Assembly (NCBI GenBank): GCA_014898425.1
Contig: RCSZ01000008.1
Coordinates: 1,623,501-1,687,500, forward strand
Length of the DNA: 64,000 nt
From: Botryotinia globosa
Taxonomy: Eukaryota > Ascomycota > Leotiomycetes > Helotiales > Sclerotiniaceae
Reading direction: 5' to 3'
Position numbers and translations under genes: made by a program. The notes under the pieces are model-generated. The model worked only from the letters and a program-made list of their open reading frames with translations. It made no database searches and was not told the origin of the DNA. Position 1 is the first letter of the stretch. Each line of letters begins with the position of its first letter. Shown in pieces: positions 34,920 to 44,880 of this stretch.

Positions 34920-35975
34920 CTATCTCTTCACTCTCTTGACATCTCTGCCGAATTCAGGTTGAATAGCCTCATCGCATCCCCTTTTTTTGCCATCGCCATT
35001 TGTCCATCTGTTGTTTCGGAAAGGGTTTGTAAAAGGGGTAGTAGAACCATTGCCACTTGCGAATCCGTTGTTTCGGAGAGGATTTGTAAGAGGGGTAGAA
35101 GAACTATCACTGTTTGCGAATCCGTTGTTTCGGAAAGGGTTCGTAAAAGGGGTAGTAGAACTATTGCCACTTGCCAATCCGTTGTTTCGGAGAGGATTTG
35201 TAAGAGGGGTAGGAGAACCAAAAACAAACGCTTGTGGAGCTTGGCAGTTGACACTCTGTGCGGCTGGATTGGGGTCTTGTCTGCTATTGATAGTGTTTCT
35301 TGCAGGTCCATGAGAGTTCTGAATGCCAAGCAAGGCATTACCAAACGACTCATTTGGGCATCTCTGACCAGATCCTGCCAAGCCCCTCAGCTTTTCTTCA
35401 GCATCGTGTAGTCTTGATTCCGTCTCGCCTACAACTGCTCCTATTCTCAAAAGCTCATCCTTATATTCATCTTGCAACGTCTTGAATTTCATCTCGTGCT
35501 CTTTGTGAGCATCACTCAACTTCTGGTCCATCTTAGCATTGATCTGATCTCCCACTGCTGGAAATATCTCCATCAATTGCGGCAGACTCATTCTCTTTGG
35601 TAGAATGATTTCATCCTTTGATGGCACAGATGTTGCTTTCTGCTTATCCAGCTCTCTCTTGACATCCTCAAGCTCATCTTGAAGTTGTGTAATGGCTGCG
35701 GAATTGAAAATTCCTTGCGTCATTACCGGTAATCGAACTCGTGGTTTAACACTTTCAATAACCACGCCAATTTCTTCACCATTTTCATGGCCTGTAACTC
35801 CCATACCCATTTCGATGTCTGTCAAATGATCAAATGCACATTTGCTAGAAGGATCGACAGGAAGAGCATAATCTTTGCTCGAAGATTCTCCACCAGCTTG
35901 TTGATCGACCATTTCTCTCGCCTTCATTGACTGGATCGATGGGTTCGGACCTCTGTAAAGATTGTTTGGCTCCAT
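34920..35975 (-). CDS. Hypothetical coiled-coil protein with NPFRNNG repeats
   Basis: I start at the first ATG (35975; 351 aa), because the open frame upstream lacks an ATG. An upstream exon is possible, since TTGCAG just before it could be an acceptor. The middle (about residues 105-210) is a coiled coil (ITQLQDELEDVKRELDKQ..., DQKLSDAHKEHEMKFKTLQDEYKDEL). The C-terminal third holds tandem 19-residue units of the type NPFRNNGFASGNSSTTPFT. The end is basic (KKRGCDEA..., DVKRVKR), likely a nuclear localisation signal. No recognised domain. FVFGSPTP just before the repeats faintly recalls nucleoporin FG motifs, but one such motif is not evidence. Confidence 0.7.
   Translation of the reverse strand: MEPNNLYRGPNPSIQSMKAREMVDQQAGGESSSKDYALPVDPSSKCAFDHLTDIEMGMGVTGHENGEEIGVVIESVKPRVRLPVMTQGIFNSAAITQLQDELEDVKRELDKQKATSVPSKDEIILPKRMSLPQLMEIFPAVGDQINAKMDQKLSDAHKEHEMKFKTLQDEYKDELLRIGAVVGETESRLHDAEEKLRGLAGSGQRCPNESFGNALLGIQNSHGPARNTINSRQDPNPAAQSVNCQAPQAFVFGSPTPLTNPLRNNGLASGNSSTTPFTNPFRNNGFANSDSSSTPLTNPLRNNGFASGNGSTTPFTNPFRNNRWTNGDGKKRGCDEAIQPEFGRDVKRVKR
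35000..35215 (-). repeat. 57-bp coding tandem repeat
   Basis: Four units, marked by TTGTTTCGGA at about 35011, 35068, 35125 and 35182, i.e. a 57-bp period (19 codons) in frame. Units alternate in sequence (NPLRNNG / NPFRNNG; TTPFT / STPLT), so the array may be two copies of a 114-bp higher-order unit. Confidence 0.93.
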
Positions 35976-36482
35976 TGGTCTTGCAAGTAGTGACTTCTGC
36001 AACACGTTCTGTCATAGAGTATGCTGCTGGCTATGATGAGAAGGATATCCGACTATGCAGTAAATGAACAAGTAAATACTTGCTTGACCGTGTTGTCCGA
36101 TCCAATATGCTGCACCGGGATATGCTTTTTTTGTATATGGTTTTGAAGGTTGGCGGTAATGAAAAAATTGTTCAGCTACAAGCGCAAAAATCAGTCCAAC
36201 AACCTTTACCGAAATAAGGAAAATTTTCAACGCATTGAATGGGAATCATTCACTCATGTGTTTGAAAAAAAGTTGGAGTTTTTTTTTCTTTCTCTTTTGT
36301 TCTTCCAGGCCACGACATATTCTTAATTTCTAAAAATAATGTTGGTATCAAGAAGGTGAACCTGCGAGGACAAAACCCTCCAAATGGAATCCATACAAAT
36401 TTCAACGATACAAGCTGCTTATTCGGATTTTGTAAATAATAGACATGATCTGGCCAGGTTTATTAGAGCGCATAGCACTTAC

Positions 36483-36630
36483 GTTTCAGGGGATTGGTAT
36501 ATTTCCATGCACGGCATACACCTACGCTTTCCTTCTTCTTTTCTAGATCTTGATATTGCCTAAGACGTGAATTATTACCCAAAACATTATCAGGCAATTT
36601 GTCATACCAGAGAGCAGCATCTCGTTGATA
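36483..36630 (-). CDS. Orphan coding exon, unknown protein
   Basis: On the minus strand a segment bounded by TCTTTTCCAG (acceptor) and GTAAGT (donor) is open for 49 codons and reads YQRDAALWYDKLPDNVLGN, then SRLRQYQDLEKKKESVGV and CRAWKYTNPLK, with coding-like composition. Upstream at about 36729 another GTAAGT donor follows a possible exon end (DFEDSLSIQ). I could not find a convincing first exon or last exon, so this is a partial gene or gene relic. I do not recognise the family. Confidence 0.35.
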
Positions 36631-37163
36631 CTGGAAAAGATATAAATATTGAGGCTTTCTCAGAGGGATGAAGCGTGTTGTGTTTTTTCACCTCTAGTTT
36701 AGCTTCCTTTTGATTTTAGGACTTACTGGATCGAAAGACTATCTTCAAAGTCTAATTATAACGGCAATTACCATATAAATAACACGAAATCTCCTGAGAG
36801 ACCAGCGAAGGAGGTGAATAAGTACCCTCGCGCAGTGAATGTAAGAGGATGAAGTAGCAATTTTTGACTTCAATATACACGGGAGACAAGGGAAGAGTGG
36901 TTTGAGGATGTAAATGCATTGAAAAATTCTTCCACGTGAGAAATATCCCAGATAGAAATCCCAAATCTAGGAGAGATCTGGCACCATACATTTCATCCAG
37001 TAAAAATTCCCATATCATGTTGCGCTTGTTAGCGCAATCCCTCAGACTTCATTTTAGTTTTAGCCATCCCTAGCCTATCCGTTGCACCAAGTCGAAATTT
37101 CATGTCCAAACCCAAACCCAACTCCAAATCCAGGTCGCAAACCCATGCCCAAGGAAGTAAGCC

Positions 37164-37536
37164 CTAACAAAACAAACTACAGAAAATAATCACTCTCTCC
37201 AATTTCTCCATGTTACTCTTCTTCTTGCAACCTATTTTGATTTGCGTTAGAATCACCAGAATGCTTGCTGAACTGAATATGTAGAACTTACTCTGTCCTG
37301 TGCGTTCTTCTCTCAGTGCTTGGGCTTCATCGTCGAGAGTGCTTTCATTGTCTTCGGAAGAGGAAAATGAGAACGTGGAAGAAGAGGAGCTAGTTAGGTG
37401 TTAGTAATTTGACGCAAGTAAGTAGTGAAAAATGGAGCATTTACCTTGTAGTTCTGAATCGTGTCAAGAGGGATGATTTAGGTGTTTTCCAAGTGACGGC
37501 CATTTTGTGATTAGGGATGCAATTATATTCAGGCAT
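37164..37536 (-). CDS. Small three-exon hypothetical protein (85 aa)
   Basis: Exons 37536-37445, 37389-37292, 37231-37164 join in frame with canonical introns (GTAAAT...CTAACTAG; GTAAGT...AAATAG) and end in TAG. An internal ATG at 37503 is an equally possible start. The product has a basic N-terminal part (MAVTWKTPKSSLLTRFRTT), a Ser-rich/acidic middle (SSSSSTFSFSSSEDNESTLDDEAQALREE) and a short KKKSNMEKLERVIIFCSLFC tail. Each exon is too short to stand out alone; the evidence is that two good introns restore one continuous frame. Function unknown. Confidence 0.55.
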
Positions 37537-38582
37537 GGTTTTCTTTTCGTGGTTTATTATAAAGAAGGAGTTTCCACAACAGCGGATGTATATGATAAGT
37601 CAGTGATGAGATTGACAACAAATTGAGTGCTTGAAAATAGTAAACTCAAAGATGACTGCCAAATGCAGATACTCTCAGCGCTGCTCCCACTCTTAAGGAC
37701 AATCTCCTATATACCCTCCCAATTCTCTCCCATCCTAATTCCCCATCGGACAATCCCATCGGAGAATACCATCGCCACACCCCACCACACCTGTCCACCA
37801 GCGTGTAAAACCCATTCATTCGGTAATCCAATCCCTCATTCAGGCCCCATCTTCTCTAAAGTACCAAATCAATACGAGTTAAGCCTACCCCAGACCCATT
37901 TCTTAATAACCCTTTCCCAATTCGGATAGTAAGCGGTCATTTCAAGTCCTAACCGAGCGTGTTGGTTCCCAACACCTTTCCATTCTCGCAGTCATTTTCA
38001 GTAATTACACCGGGAATCGATGCAGAATCTAGACTCTTGCTTGGGTGCTTTCGTAAAGAGCCCGGATATTTTATTGCGGTAGACCGGCATCAATCCTGCA
38101 GACCCTATGGTGAACCTGGAGGTTCTGAATTGGGTTGATATTAGGCGAGGGGGCTTGTTTGTGCGTTAAATAAGCGCCTATATCCCTGGGAAGTGAGATT
38201 GAGTCATTGGATATAAATTTCTCGTTTCTGGTTCCGCGAATAAGGCCTGGAGGAAGGCATAGATGGGCGGAATATAACCTGGTTTATTGGGAGAAGGCTG
38301 AAGTGATTTATGCTAGCAGTCAATGGAGGGAATATCTGTATATTTCAGATTTCTATATGATTCCACTGGATTAGCACGATCGCCACTTCATCCACGTCGA
38401 AGAACATTGGCCTACGGAAAGAGACGTAGCTCTGAAGAAATTAATTGCTTTATTATTATTTTCTATTACATTGAAAATACAAGCTGTACATAGAGTCATA
38501 ATGCGTAAAGTCATATCTATATTTTTATCTTCCACGCCCCATTAGCATGCTTTTTGTCCCAAGATTTCCTTGCGTGCTGGTA
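37537..38582. other. Intergenic
   Basis: 1.05 kb. A 100-codon plus frame at 37627-37929 is Pro/Ser-rich with no partner exon; I do not call it. The rest is featureless. Confidence 0.4.
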
Positions 38583-40763
38583 TCAATCTCTTGCATCCCA
38601 AGCCAACTCCACATCACCCTTCTTTTCCCCCCTCAAAACCGCACATCCATCATTGCATTCAGCAACAGCATCCCTCAAATCCTTTCCCATGCCATTGGGT
38701 CCACTCGCAATGACCCTCGTTCTATATACATTCCCCGCTCTCTCTTGCATGAAGCTATTAACCACCTTTTTCAAATCAGGATGACAACATTTGAAGCCAC
38801 CCAGATATGAAACCTTGAAACTCCCAGAACCCCCTTCCGAACTCAAGCTTGATATCGAGTTCACCATGGCTTTATCATCCGTCTCCGTGACTGTCTTTTC
38901 ATCATTGATAACAGCCTCTTCCGTTTTCCCTTCCAATTCGGGATCTTCCTCTTGTGTAACATAGATTTGAATATTAAGATTCATTCCCGCATCCCTTGCT
39001 CTCAGTTTTACCTCTTGTAATTCATCTCGGATCCAGTCTAGACACGAACTCCGTCGCACAATCCAAACAAAATCAATGGCTCGTCCTTCGTAAATTTTCG
39101 CATCGCTAGCAGTAGCCGCCAAAACGAGAGGTAGTGTTAACGAAATACCAGTTCCGCCGGCTATAGCTAGAATGTTGGTTGGTTCTTCTGTTGGTTTTGA
39201 TAATTGTTCTCCGTAGGGACCGCTGAGGATTACAGGAGTGGTGAGTTGACCACCTAAGGCTAGCTTTTTGAGATTTCCCGTTTCGCCTGAGCGGCAGCGA
39301 ATAATGTATGTGTGATGATCTGAAGGTACTGATGCCACAGTTAGGGGATGCGATTGCCAGATACTGAGAGCAGGAAAGCAGAGGAAGAAATGTTGTCCAA
39401 GAACCCATGGGGCGTGTTTGTGATCGAATTCCAAACGAACGACACCACCGTCCTTGTCATCAAAGTACTGAAGAGTCGATTGAGCAGGGTGGAATCCGAG
39501 GCCTAAATTAGTTAACAAGCGAAACTAATTGTTAAAGATCAATTTAAGTGCTTACCTGCGTTATTACTGGCGTCAAAATATCCAACATGAATCAGCAAGG
39601 TCCTCAAGATTCTCACCCCTCTATCAATAAAGAATAATCCGAGAGAGGCAATCATCCAGCATTTTAATTGTTGCCAATGGCCCCAACATGCACCGATATA
39701 TAAACAAGCCACCACATAATGAGTCTTCCTAAAGAATTCGTATCCTGTCCATTGGATAACTCTTCGGATGCTGAAAACATATAGAAAGCAAACAAATAAT
39801 AATGCAAAGCAACCCCAAATGATATACGGCTGCTTAATGAAAGTTTGCCATGTAGTCGGTTGCGGTTGGTATAAACGTGCTTCGATAAGTGTCCAGCCAA
39901 ATGTATGCACAGCGGATTGAATAAAAATCACACGTCCAATCCAGCGATGTAAGAAGTTGAACGATTGATAAGGAATTCCAGTCGCGAGACTTAGAGCTGA
40001 TTCCCGAGTGCTAAGGAGTACCGTAAATGGTGTTAATGCATACGCGAATGCTCCTAGACGGTCGGAGAAACCACCGAGGCCAGATCGGGTATTGAACAAA
40101 GTCGAATTTTTGACAGGAGTTATCCATCTTTTGTAGGTCTCTCCAACGAATCTGTCGAACGTTATTACTGCTGTACTTGTCCTCAAAGGGGCGCAATACT
40201 TACGTAAAGATGAGTAAGTAACCTAGCATGATTGCTAGTATCAGAACCTGCAAACTGGTAACATGTCCAAAGAATCTGATGAAGCTTTCTGGAAGGAGAT
40301 ATCGTCGGAAAGCAGCCGTTGTTCCACGCCATGCACGATAGTACCAGGATGAATTTCCCGCGCTACCTTGAATCTCTGAGTCTCTAGCTTTGGTAGAAGC
40401 CTGTCCTGAAGGTTTTACGAAATGTAGAGTAGTGAGTATAACCAGAATGCCTCCTATTACTGCCCATAAGATAAAAGTGTAGAGCATAGATATATCGTGT
40501 GCGTGCTAGAGAATGTCAGTGTCAAAATAATGTATATGGATCATGTTGCCAGAAGGAATGAAAGGTGGCATGTAGGAAGCCGCATATAATAGAGTTCTGA
40601 AAGCAGGACAACTGGCAAAATGACTTACATAGACATAATCCAGATATTCACATGAACCAGCATCATTTGTACATGGCAATATACGATCAACAAATCCCCA
40701 ATGCGGTTCCATGGTTGACGTATTATCCGCCATTTGGATATGGCGAGCTTTAATGGCGTCCAT
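38583..40763 (-). CDS. Ferric-chelate reductase (FRE/NOX family)
   Basis: Plasma-membrane flavocytochrome that passes electrons from NADPH via FAD and two haems to external Fe3+ (or Cu2+), supporting high-affinity metal uptake. Exons: 40763-40629, 40505-40204, 40151-39556, 39502-38583 (650 aa). Landmarks: an extracellular N-terminal part with two Cys (PCTNDAGSCEYLDYVY), then membrane helices. The ferric-reductase domain carries the paired haem His: FLHRWIGRVIFIQSAVHTFGW and THYVVACLYIGACWGH. The FAD site is HPLTVASVPSD (the HPFT-type motif), GPYGEQ starts the NADPH region, then AIAGGTGISLTLPL and C-terminal VIASGPNGMGKDLRDAV. An acidic insert (EDPELEGKTEEAVINDEKTVTETDD) lies between the NADPH motifs. 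No signal peptide, and the N-terminus is short. A reactive-oxygen NADPH oxidase is unlikely given the overall FRE layout. No ferroxidase or iron permease gene lies nearby. Confidence 0.92.
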
Positions 40764-41654
40764 GATGTCTATTGGATAAAGGTATTACAAACAAGAAGAT
40801 AGATTGCTAGCAATGAAGTCGAATGTCAAAAGCAAACGATCGAGCTCGAGAAATAGGAAACCTTCCATTATCAACCCATTGCCAAGACATCAGCTAATTG
40901 CCATGAGCAAGTTTGAGCTCACCACTACCAAACTGACTCAAATCACCAAATGCACATTATCAGTCCAGATGAAACTTTCATCGGAAACAATCCCCGCAAT
41001 ATTCATCATGGGCTGCAACTACCAATGAAAAGAAATGTGAGAAGAGGACGGAGAGCTTGCCAAGAGATTAAACTCCACTATCATCTCTAGTAAATGTGAC
41101 AAACTCGCGCAAATGTGCGCAACTACCACGGATGAAGATGAAAAGGCCTTTGCTCAACTTCTTCAAAAAGTATAATCCGTGCTGTCATATATTTGACAAG
41201 CTGCACAGATCTTGAGAATGATTTAGATTCTAGATTCTAGACTCTCCCAGATCTAGAGCGCGACAGTGACAGTTCTGCAGACAATAGCATGCGCGTCCAT
41301 TCCAATTTCTTCATCGCGCTTGGCCATCGCGCGGGTTCTATATTTCAGGATCCATCGATGTGGCTTACAAACTTGAAGCGGCAAATCTGGATTTCTTAAA
41401 GGAGATTTCAATGTCCTTGCTAATCATTTCGCTCTTATGCGTTCCTCCTTGACCTCATTGTTGAACGAGAAAACTCTGGAAGGCTGGAACAGGATGTTAG
41501 TCAAACGGTGAAAAATGAATGTTTTGCGTTGTAGGCTTTTGATCGGCAAGTTTTTAGCGCGTTTCAGGGGCCGTCCATTCTCGAGGCACCTGGAAAACGA
41601 CTTACCTAAGCGCTAAAATTCAAACCTAGACCCCGACAACATCCTTATCATTAA
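40764..41654. other. Intergenic
   Basis: Upstream of the reductase (minus strand). Contains a short TAGATTCTAGATTCTAGA repeat (about 41226-41241). No gene seen. Confidence 0.4.
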
Positions 41655-42415
41655 ATCGACCACTCTACTTTCAAACCACCCGTCTTTTAGACCATTCTTT
41701 TATACCAAAAATCAGTTTTTAAGTTTATTAATATCTCTATCAATATTAAATACAATTTAATAAAAATTTATATTTATAATTCAAATTATTTTGTTTATTT
41801 TGAGAAAAAAAATTATTATTAGGATTTGTATAAATCGATTTTTAAAGCTTTAAAATATCGATTTTTCAATTTGTATAGAAATAATATATATATTTAAAAC
41901 GTTTATATAATCTTTAATAATTGTTTGAAAGATTTCAAATCTAAATTTATATAGAAACTTAAAATAAAAAAATGAATAAATAATTCACATAGAAATATAA
42001 TATATAAATTGTTCTAAATAATTCCTATAATTTTAAGAGTATTTCTTTAAATATTTAGTTATAATAAATTCTCAATTTTTTCAAAATCTTTCAAAATAAA
42101 TGTTAAATAAACTTATAATAAAATTTATAATTTATTTTTAATTATTTTCCTTAAAAGTTATAGATTTTATAAAATTTTAAATTTCTATATAATTTCTATA
42201 CAAATTAAAAAATTGATATTTTGAAATCTCAGAAATCGATCTATAATAATTCTAAAACTCGAAAAATTTCAAAATAAAATTAAAATGATTTGAATTATAT
42301 AAATTTAAATTTTTATTAAGTTATATTTAATATTAATGAATTAAAAAAATGTTTTTTGATATAAAAGGGTAGTCTGAAAAAGAAATGATCTGAAAGTGAG
42401 ATAGATATTCGACTT
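41655..42415. mobile_element. AT-rich palindromic (fold-back) element
   Basis: The whole stretch reads as one large imperfect inverted repeat centred near 42038. The left arm at about 41854-41881 (TTAAAATATCGATTTTTCAA followed by TTTGTATAGAA) matches the reverse complement of the right arm at about 42193-42225. Left 41739-41790 likewise matches right 42290-42340. The outer ends also pair (CTACTTTCA...TCTTTTAGACCATTCTTTTATACC against TATAAAAGGGTAGTCTGAAAAAG). A+T is above 80%, against about 58% outside. It codes for nothing. Size, symmetry and AT bias fit a fold-back/MITE-type element or two inverted copies decayed by RIP. Exact ends are uncertain by about 20 bp. Confidence 0.8.
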
Positions 42416-42911
42416 ATCCTTTTCCTCAAGCTTCAAGGCTTATAAGGTTACACCTTAATCAATATCTTTGAATGATTTCACAAATTATTCAGAAAGCTTG
42501 TTATGATATAAATAGATGGTATAAATCCAATGACTTCATCCATCAATACTCTCTTCTCTTATCACGTATACCTACCTGGGTCTAATGAATAACAATGAAC
42601 ACATCTTGGTGAATTAGGTCGTGACAATGGCCAGCGTTTGTTCACATCGCCACACTGCGATTAACCCAACATCCAACATCATGAACAACCGCAATTCAGG
42701 TCTCGACCCAAATTGAACCGCGTCAGCCTTTTCTAAATGATGTTGGTGATATGTACATCTCTCATGCTGCTTCTCGTGAAGATGTTTGACTCTTTAGTTG
42801 AAGCCCGGTGCTTGATTTTTTTGTTCACGTTGCTGACACAACACTGTATATTGTGATACCCAAAACTTAAAGACTCTTACATACCTGGGTACTTGCAGGA
42901 TATCTAAAAAT

Positions 42912-43547
42912 ATGGGCTGCTGGTCAAGTAAGGTTGAAGAGGAATATGAGGGGAAAGAAATTGGTTCCATGATTTCCGGCGAATCTGGTAAGTGACGAGT
43001 TCCTCCACTATTCGCTTGGGAAAGTTCACACTAATTCATTGTTCAGGCAGTGACTATACTAACCAACGTGGACGATCCGACTCGCGCGACACAATCCACA
43101 GAGAGAAAGAACTTTGTCACAGCCGGAGCCGGAATTCCGAATCTGAAGAACGAAAGAATCTCACAGCAGATTCGATACCACAGATGAAAGTAATGACTGA
43201 GGCAGACTATCTACGATATCGTGATACTGAGGAACTACGCGATCTGGAGAAGGATATAAGCGAACTGGAAGGTGAAAATGAGTACATGGAAAGGGAAATG
43301 AGAGATATTGAGAACGAACATGGATATGAAGGAAGGTCTAGTGAAAGAGATGCAAATGGAGATTATGCAACTAGTCCAGATAGCAGGATGTTCCGAAGAG
43401 ACGATGACAGGTGATTTTTACTGAAATGTTGGTGGTATGCTTGCGTGTAAAAGATTTCTAACTGTTACTAGGTCTTACTATAGTAGTGACGTCAGTTCCA
43501 TGAGCTCTATGCTTTCTGTACTTCATGAATCGCCCGAGGAAAGCTAA
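42912..43547 (+). CDS. Acidic protein with N-myristoylation motif
   Basis: Exons 42912-42987, 43047-43410, 43472-43547 (171 aa), with GTAAGT/CAG and GTGATT/TAG introns. The N-terminus MGCWSSKVEEEYEGKE has Gly2, Cys3 and Ser6, the classical pattern for N-myristoylation plus palmitoylation, so membrane anchoring is likely. The middle is highly charged and helical (EADYLRYRDTEELRDLEKDISELEGENEYMEREMRDIENEHGYEGRSSE). The tail is Ser-rich (SYYSSDVSSMSSMLSVLHESPEES). No enzymatic motif. A small acylated acidic scaffold on vacuole or plasma membrane is plausible, as in Ego1/Lamtor1-like proteins, but I see no direct homology to claim it. Confidence 0.7.
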
Positions 43548-44880
43548 GTTTTCATGCTCTCTTTTCTTATTTTTAGGGGTGCGGAGAGGGTGCAATTCCA
43601 ACTATCGAGTGTGTAGATTACAGGATTGCTCCCCGGATGCTTCGCAGTACATATGGTTAAATTGAAAAGATCTCGGTCGTTTAGTTCACGTATTAGAGGC
43701 GTTGGTTCATGAAATTGAGGGACAAGGGGCGCGAACAAATTTCGCGAGGCAAATTGTTATATACCCAGGTACTCGAACATTTTTTCTTAGGTATCACAAT
43801 ACTCCTTCCTGCTAGTTTCTCTTGCGGTGGTTTTTATGCAGCAGCAGCCTCCCTATAGATCTTTGAGACTTCTAAAATAACAGTTGCTTCGAAATCTTTC
43901 CAAGTTGAGGATACTTTGCAATTCTCGTTGATGGCTGTCGATTTCAAAATATCCATGCGGTCCAGATGTTTGGTATCTTTGATTCTGTGAGCCATAGTAT
44001 AATGGCAAATTTAATGACGGATTATTCTTTGAGTCTCGAATTTTACATGTGCGAGGGCTTCCAATGCTGAGCTGAGAAGGTATCCTTTCCATCTTTTATG
44101 AAGAATCGCATCACCTGTGCCATTCGAGTGATATCAGCCAGATGAGCAAGGACTTTGCAAAACGTGAACAACTCCCATTCTCAAGCGATAGGTCGTTAAT
44201 CACATCCTACATAGCCACCATCTCATCAAGACTCAGTGAGATACATGTCCAGTATGTCAATTGGCCAGGTGAAGCATAGATACAGTAACTGACTCCAGAT
44301 AGAAAGACTTCGTCTTTGATCTTCTGATACTTCTTCCCCTGATTTGTGAAGCAATTGGTATGCCAGCTCTGATATTCCTTATTCCTCCCTTCTCAATTCC
44401 GCAATAGATCTTAATGATTCCTGAAATACAAACTGATCAAATTTCATTACTGAAGCTTATCATTACCATCAATCTCAGTTATATAAAGCGAAAACTTGAG
44501 ATAGTCTTCTAAATTTGACTCTCCCTGAGTGTCTCTATTGGGGGCTCCAGAGTCCAGTGAGGTTTCCGTAAACTATTTCATGCTATTAGGAAAAGTCTAT
44601 AGATTCCCATCATTAGTTGATCCATGCAACCCATATGCTCTCTCTACGCATGATTCTATAACTCAATGTAAGATGGCACTACTTTGGTCTTTAGAATTCT
44701 CCCAGATCATAAAAGCATCGTCATTAATCACCAGTATCGCCGTATTGTTCAAATAAACTCAAGAACCAGTATATTCGATGAGAATGTTTCTCATTTTCAT
44801 TATTAACGTATGTCTCATAGCACAATAATATTTACAACTCCCTTGAAAGACGACTAACACTACAAAGTGAAGTCACAGCC
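43548..44880. other. Intergenic
   Basis: 1.3 kb between convergent genes. Short frames on both strands have no motifs. No gene called. Confidence 0.4.

Noticed and set aside
38583..40763. Ferric reductase gene as a reactive-oxygen NADPH oxidase
   Set aside because: Layout, membrane part and acidic insert match FRE-type metal reductases better; no EF-hand or NOX-specific features.
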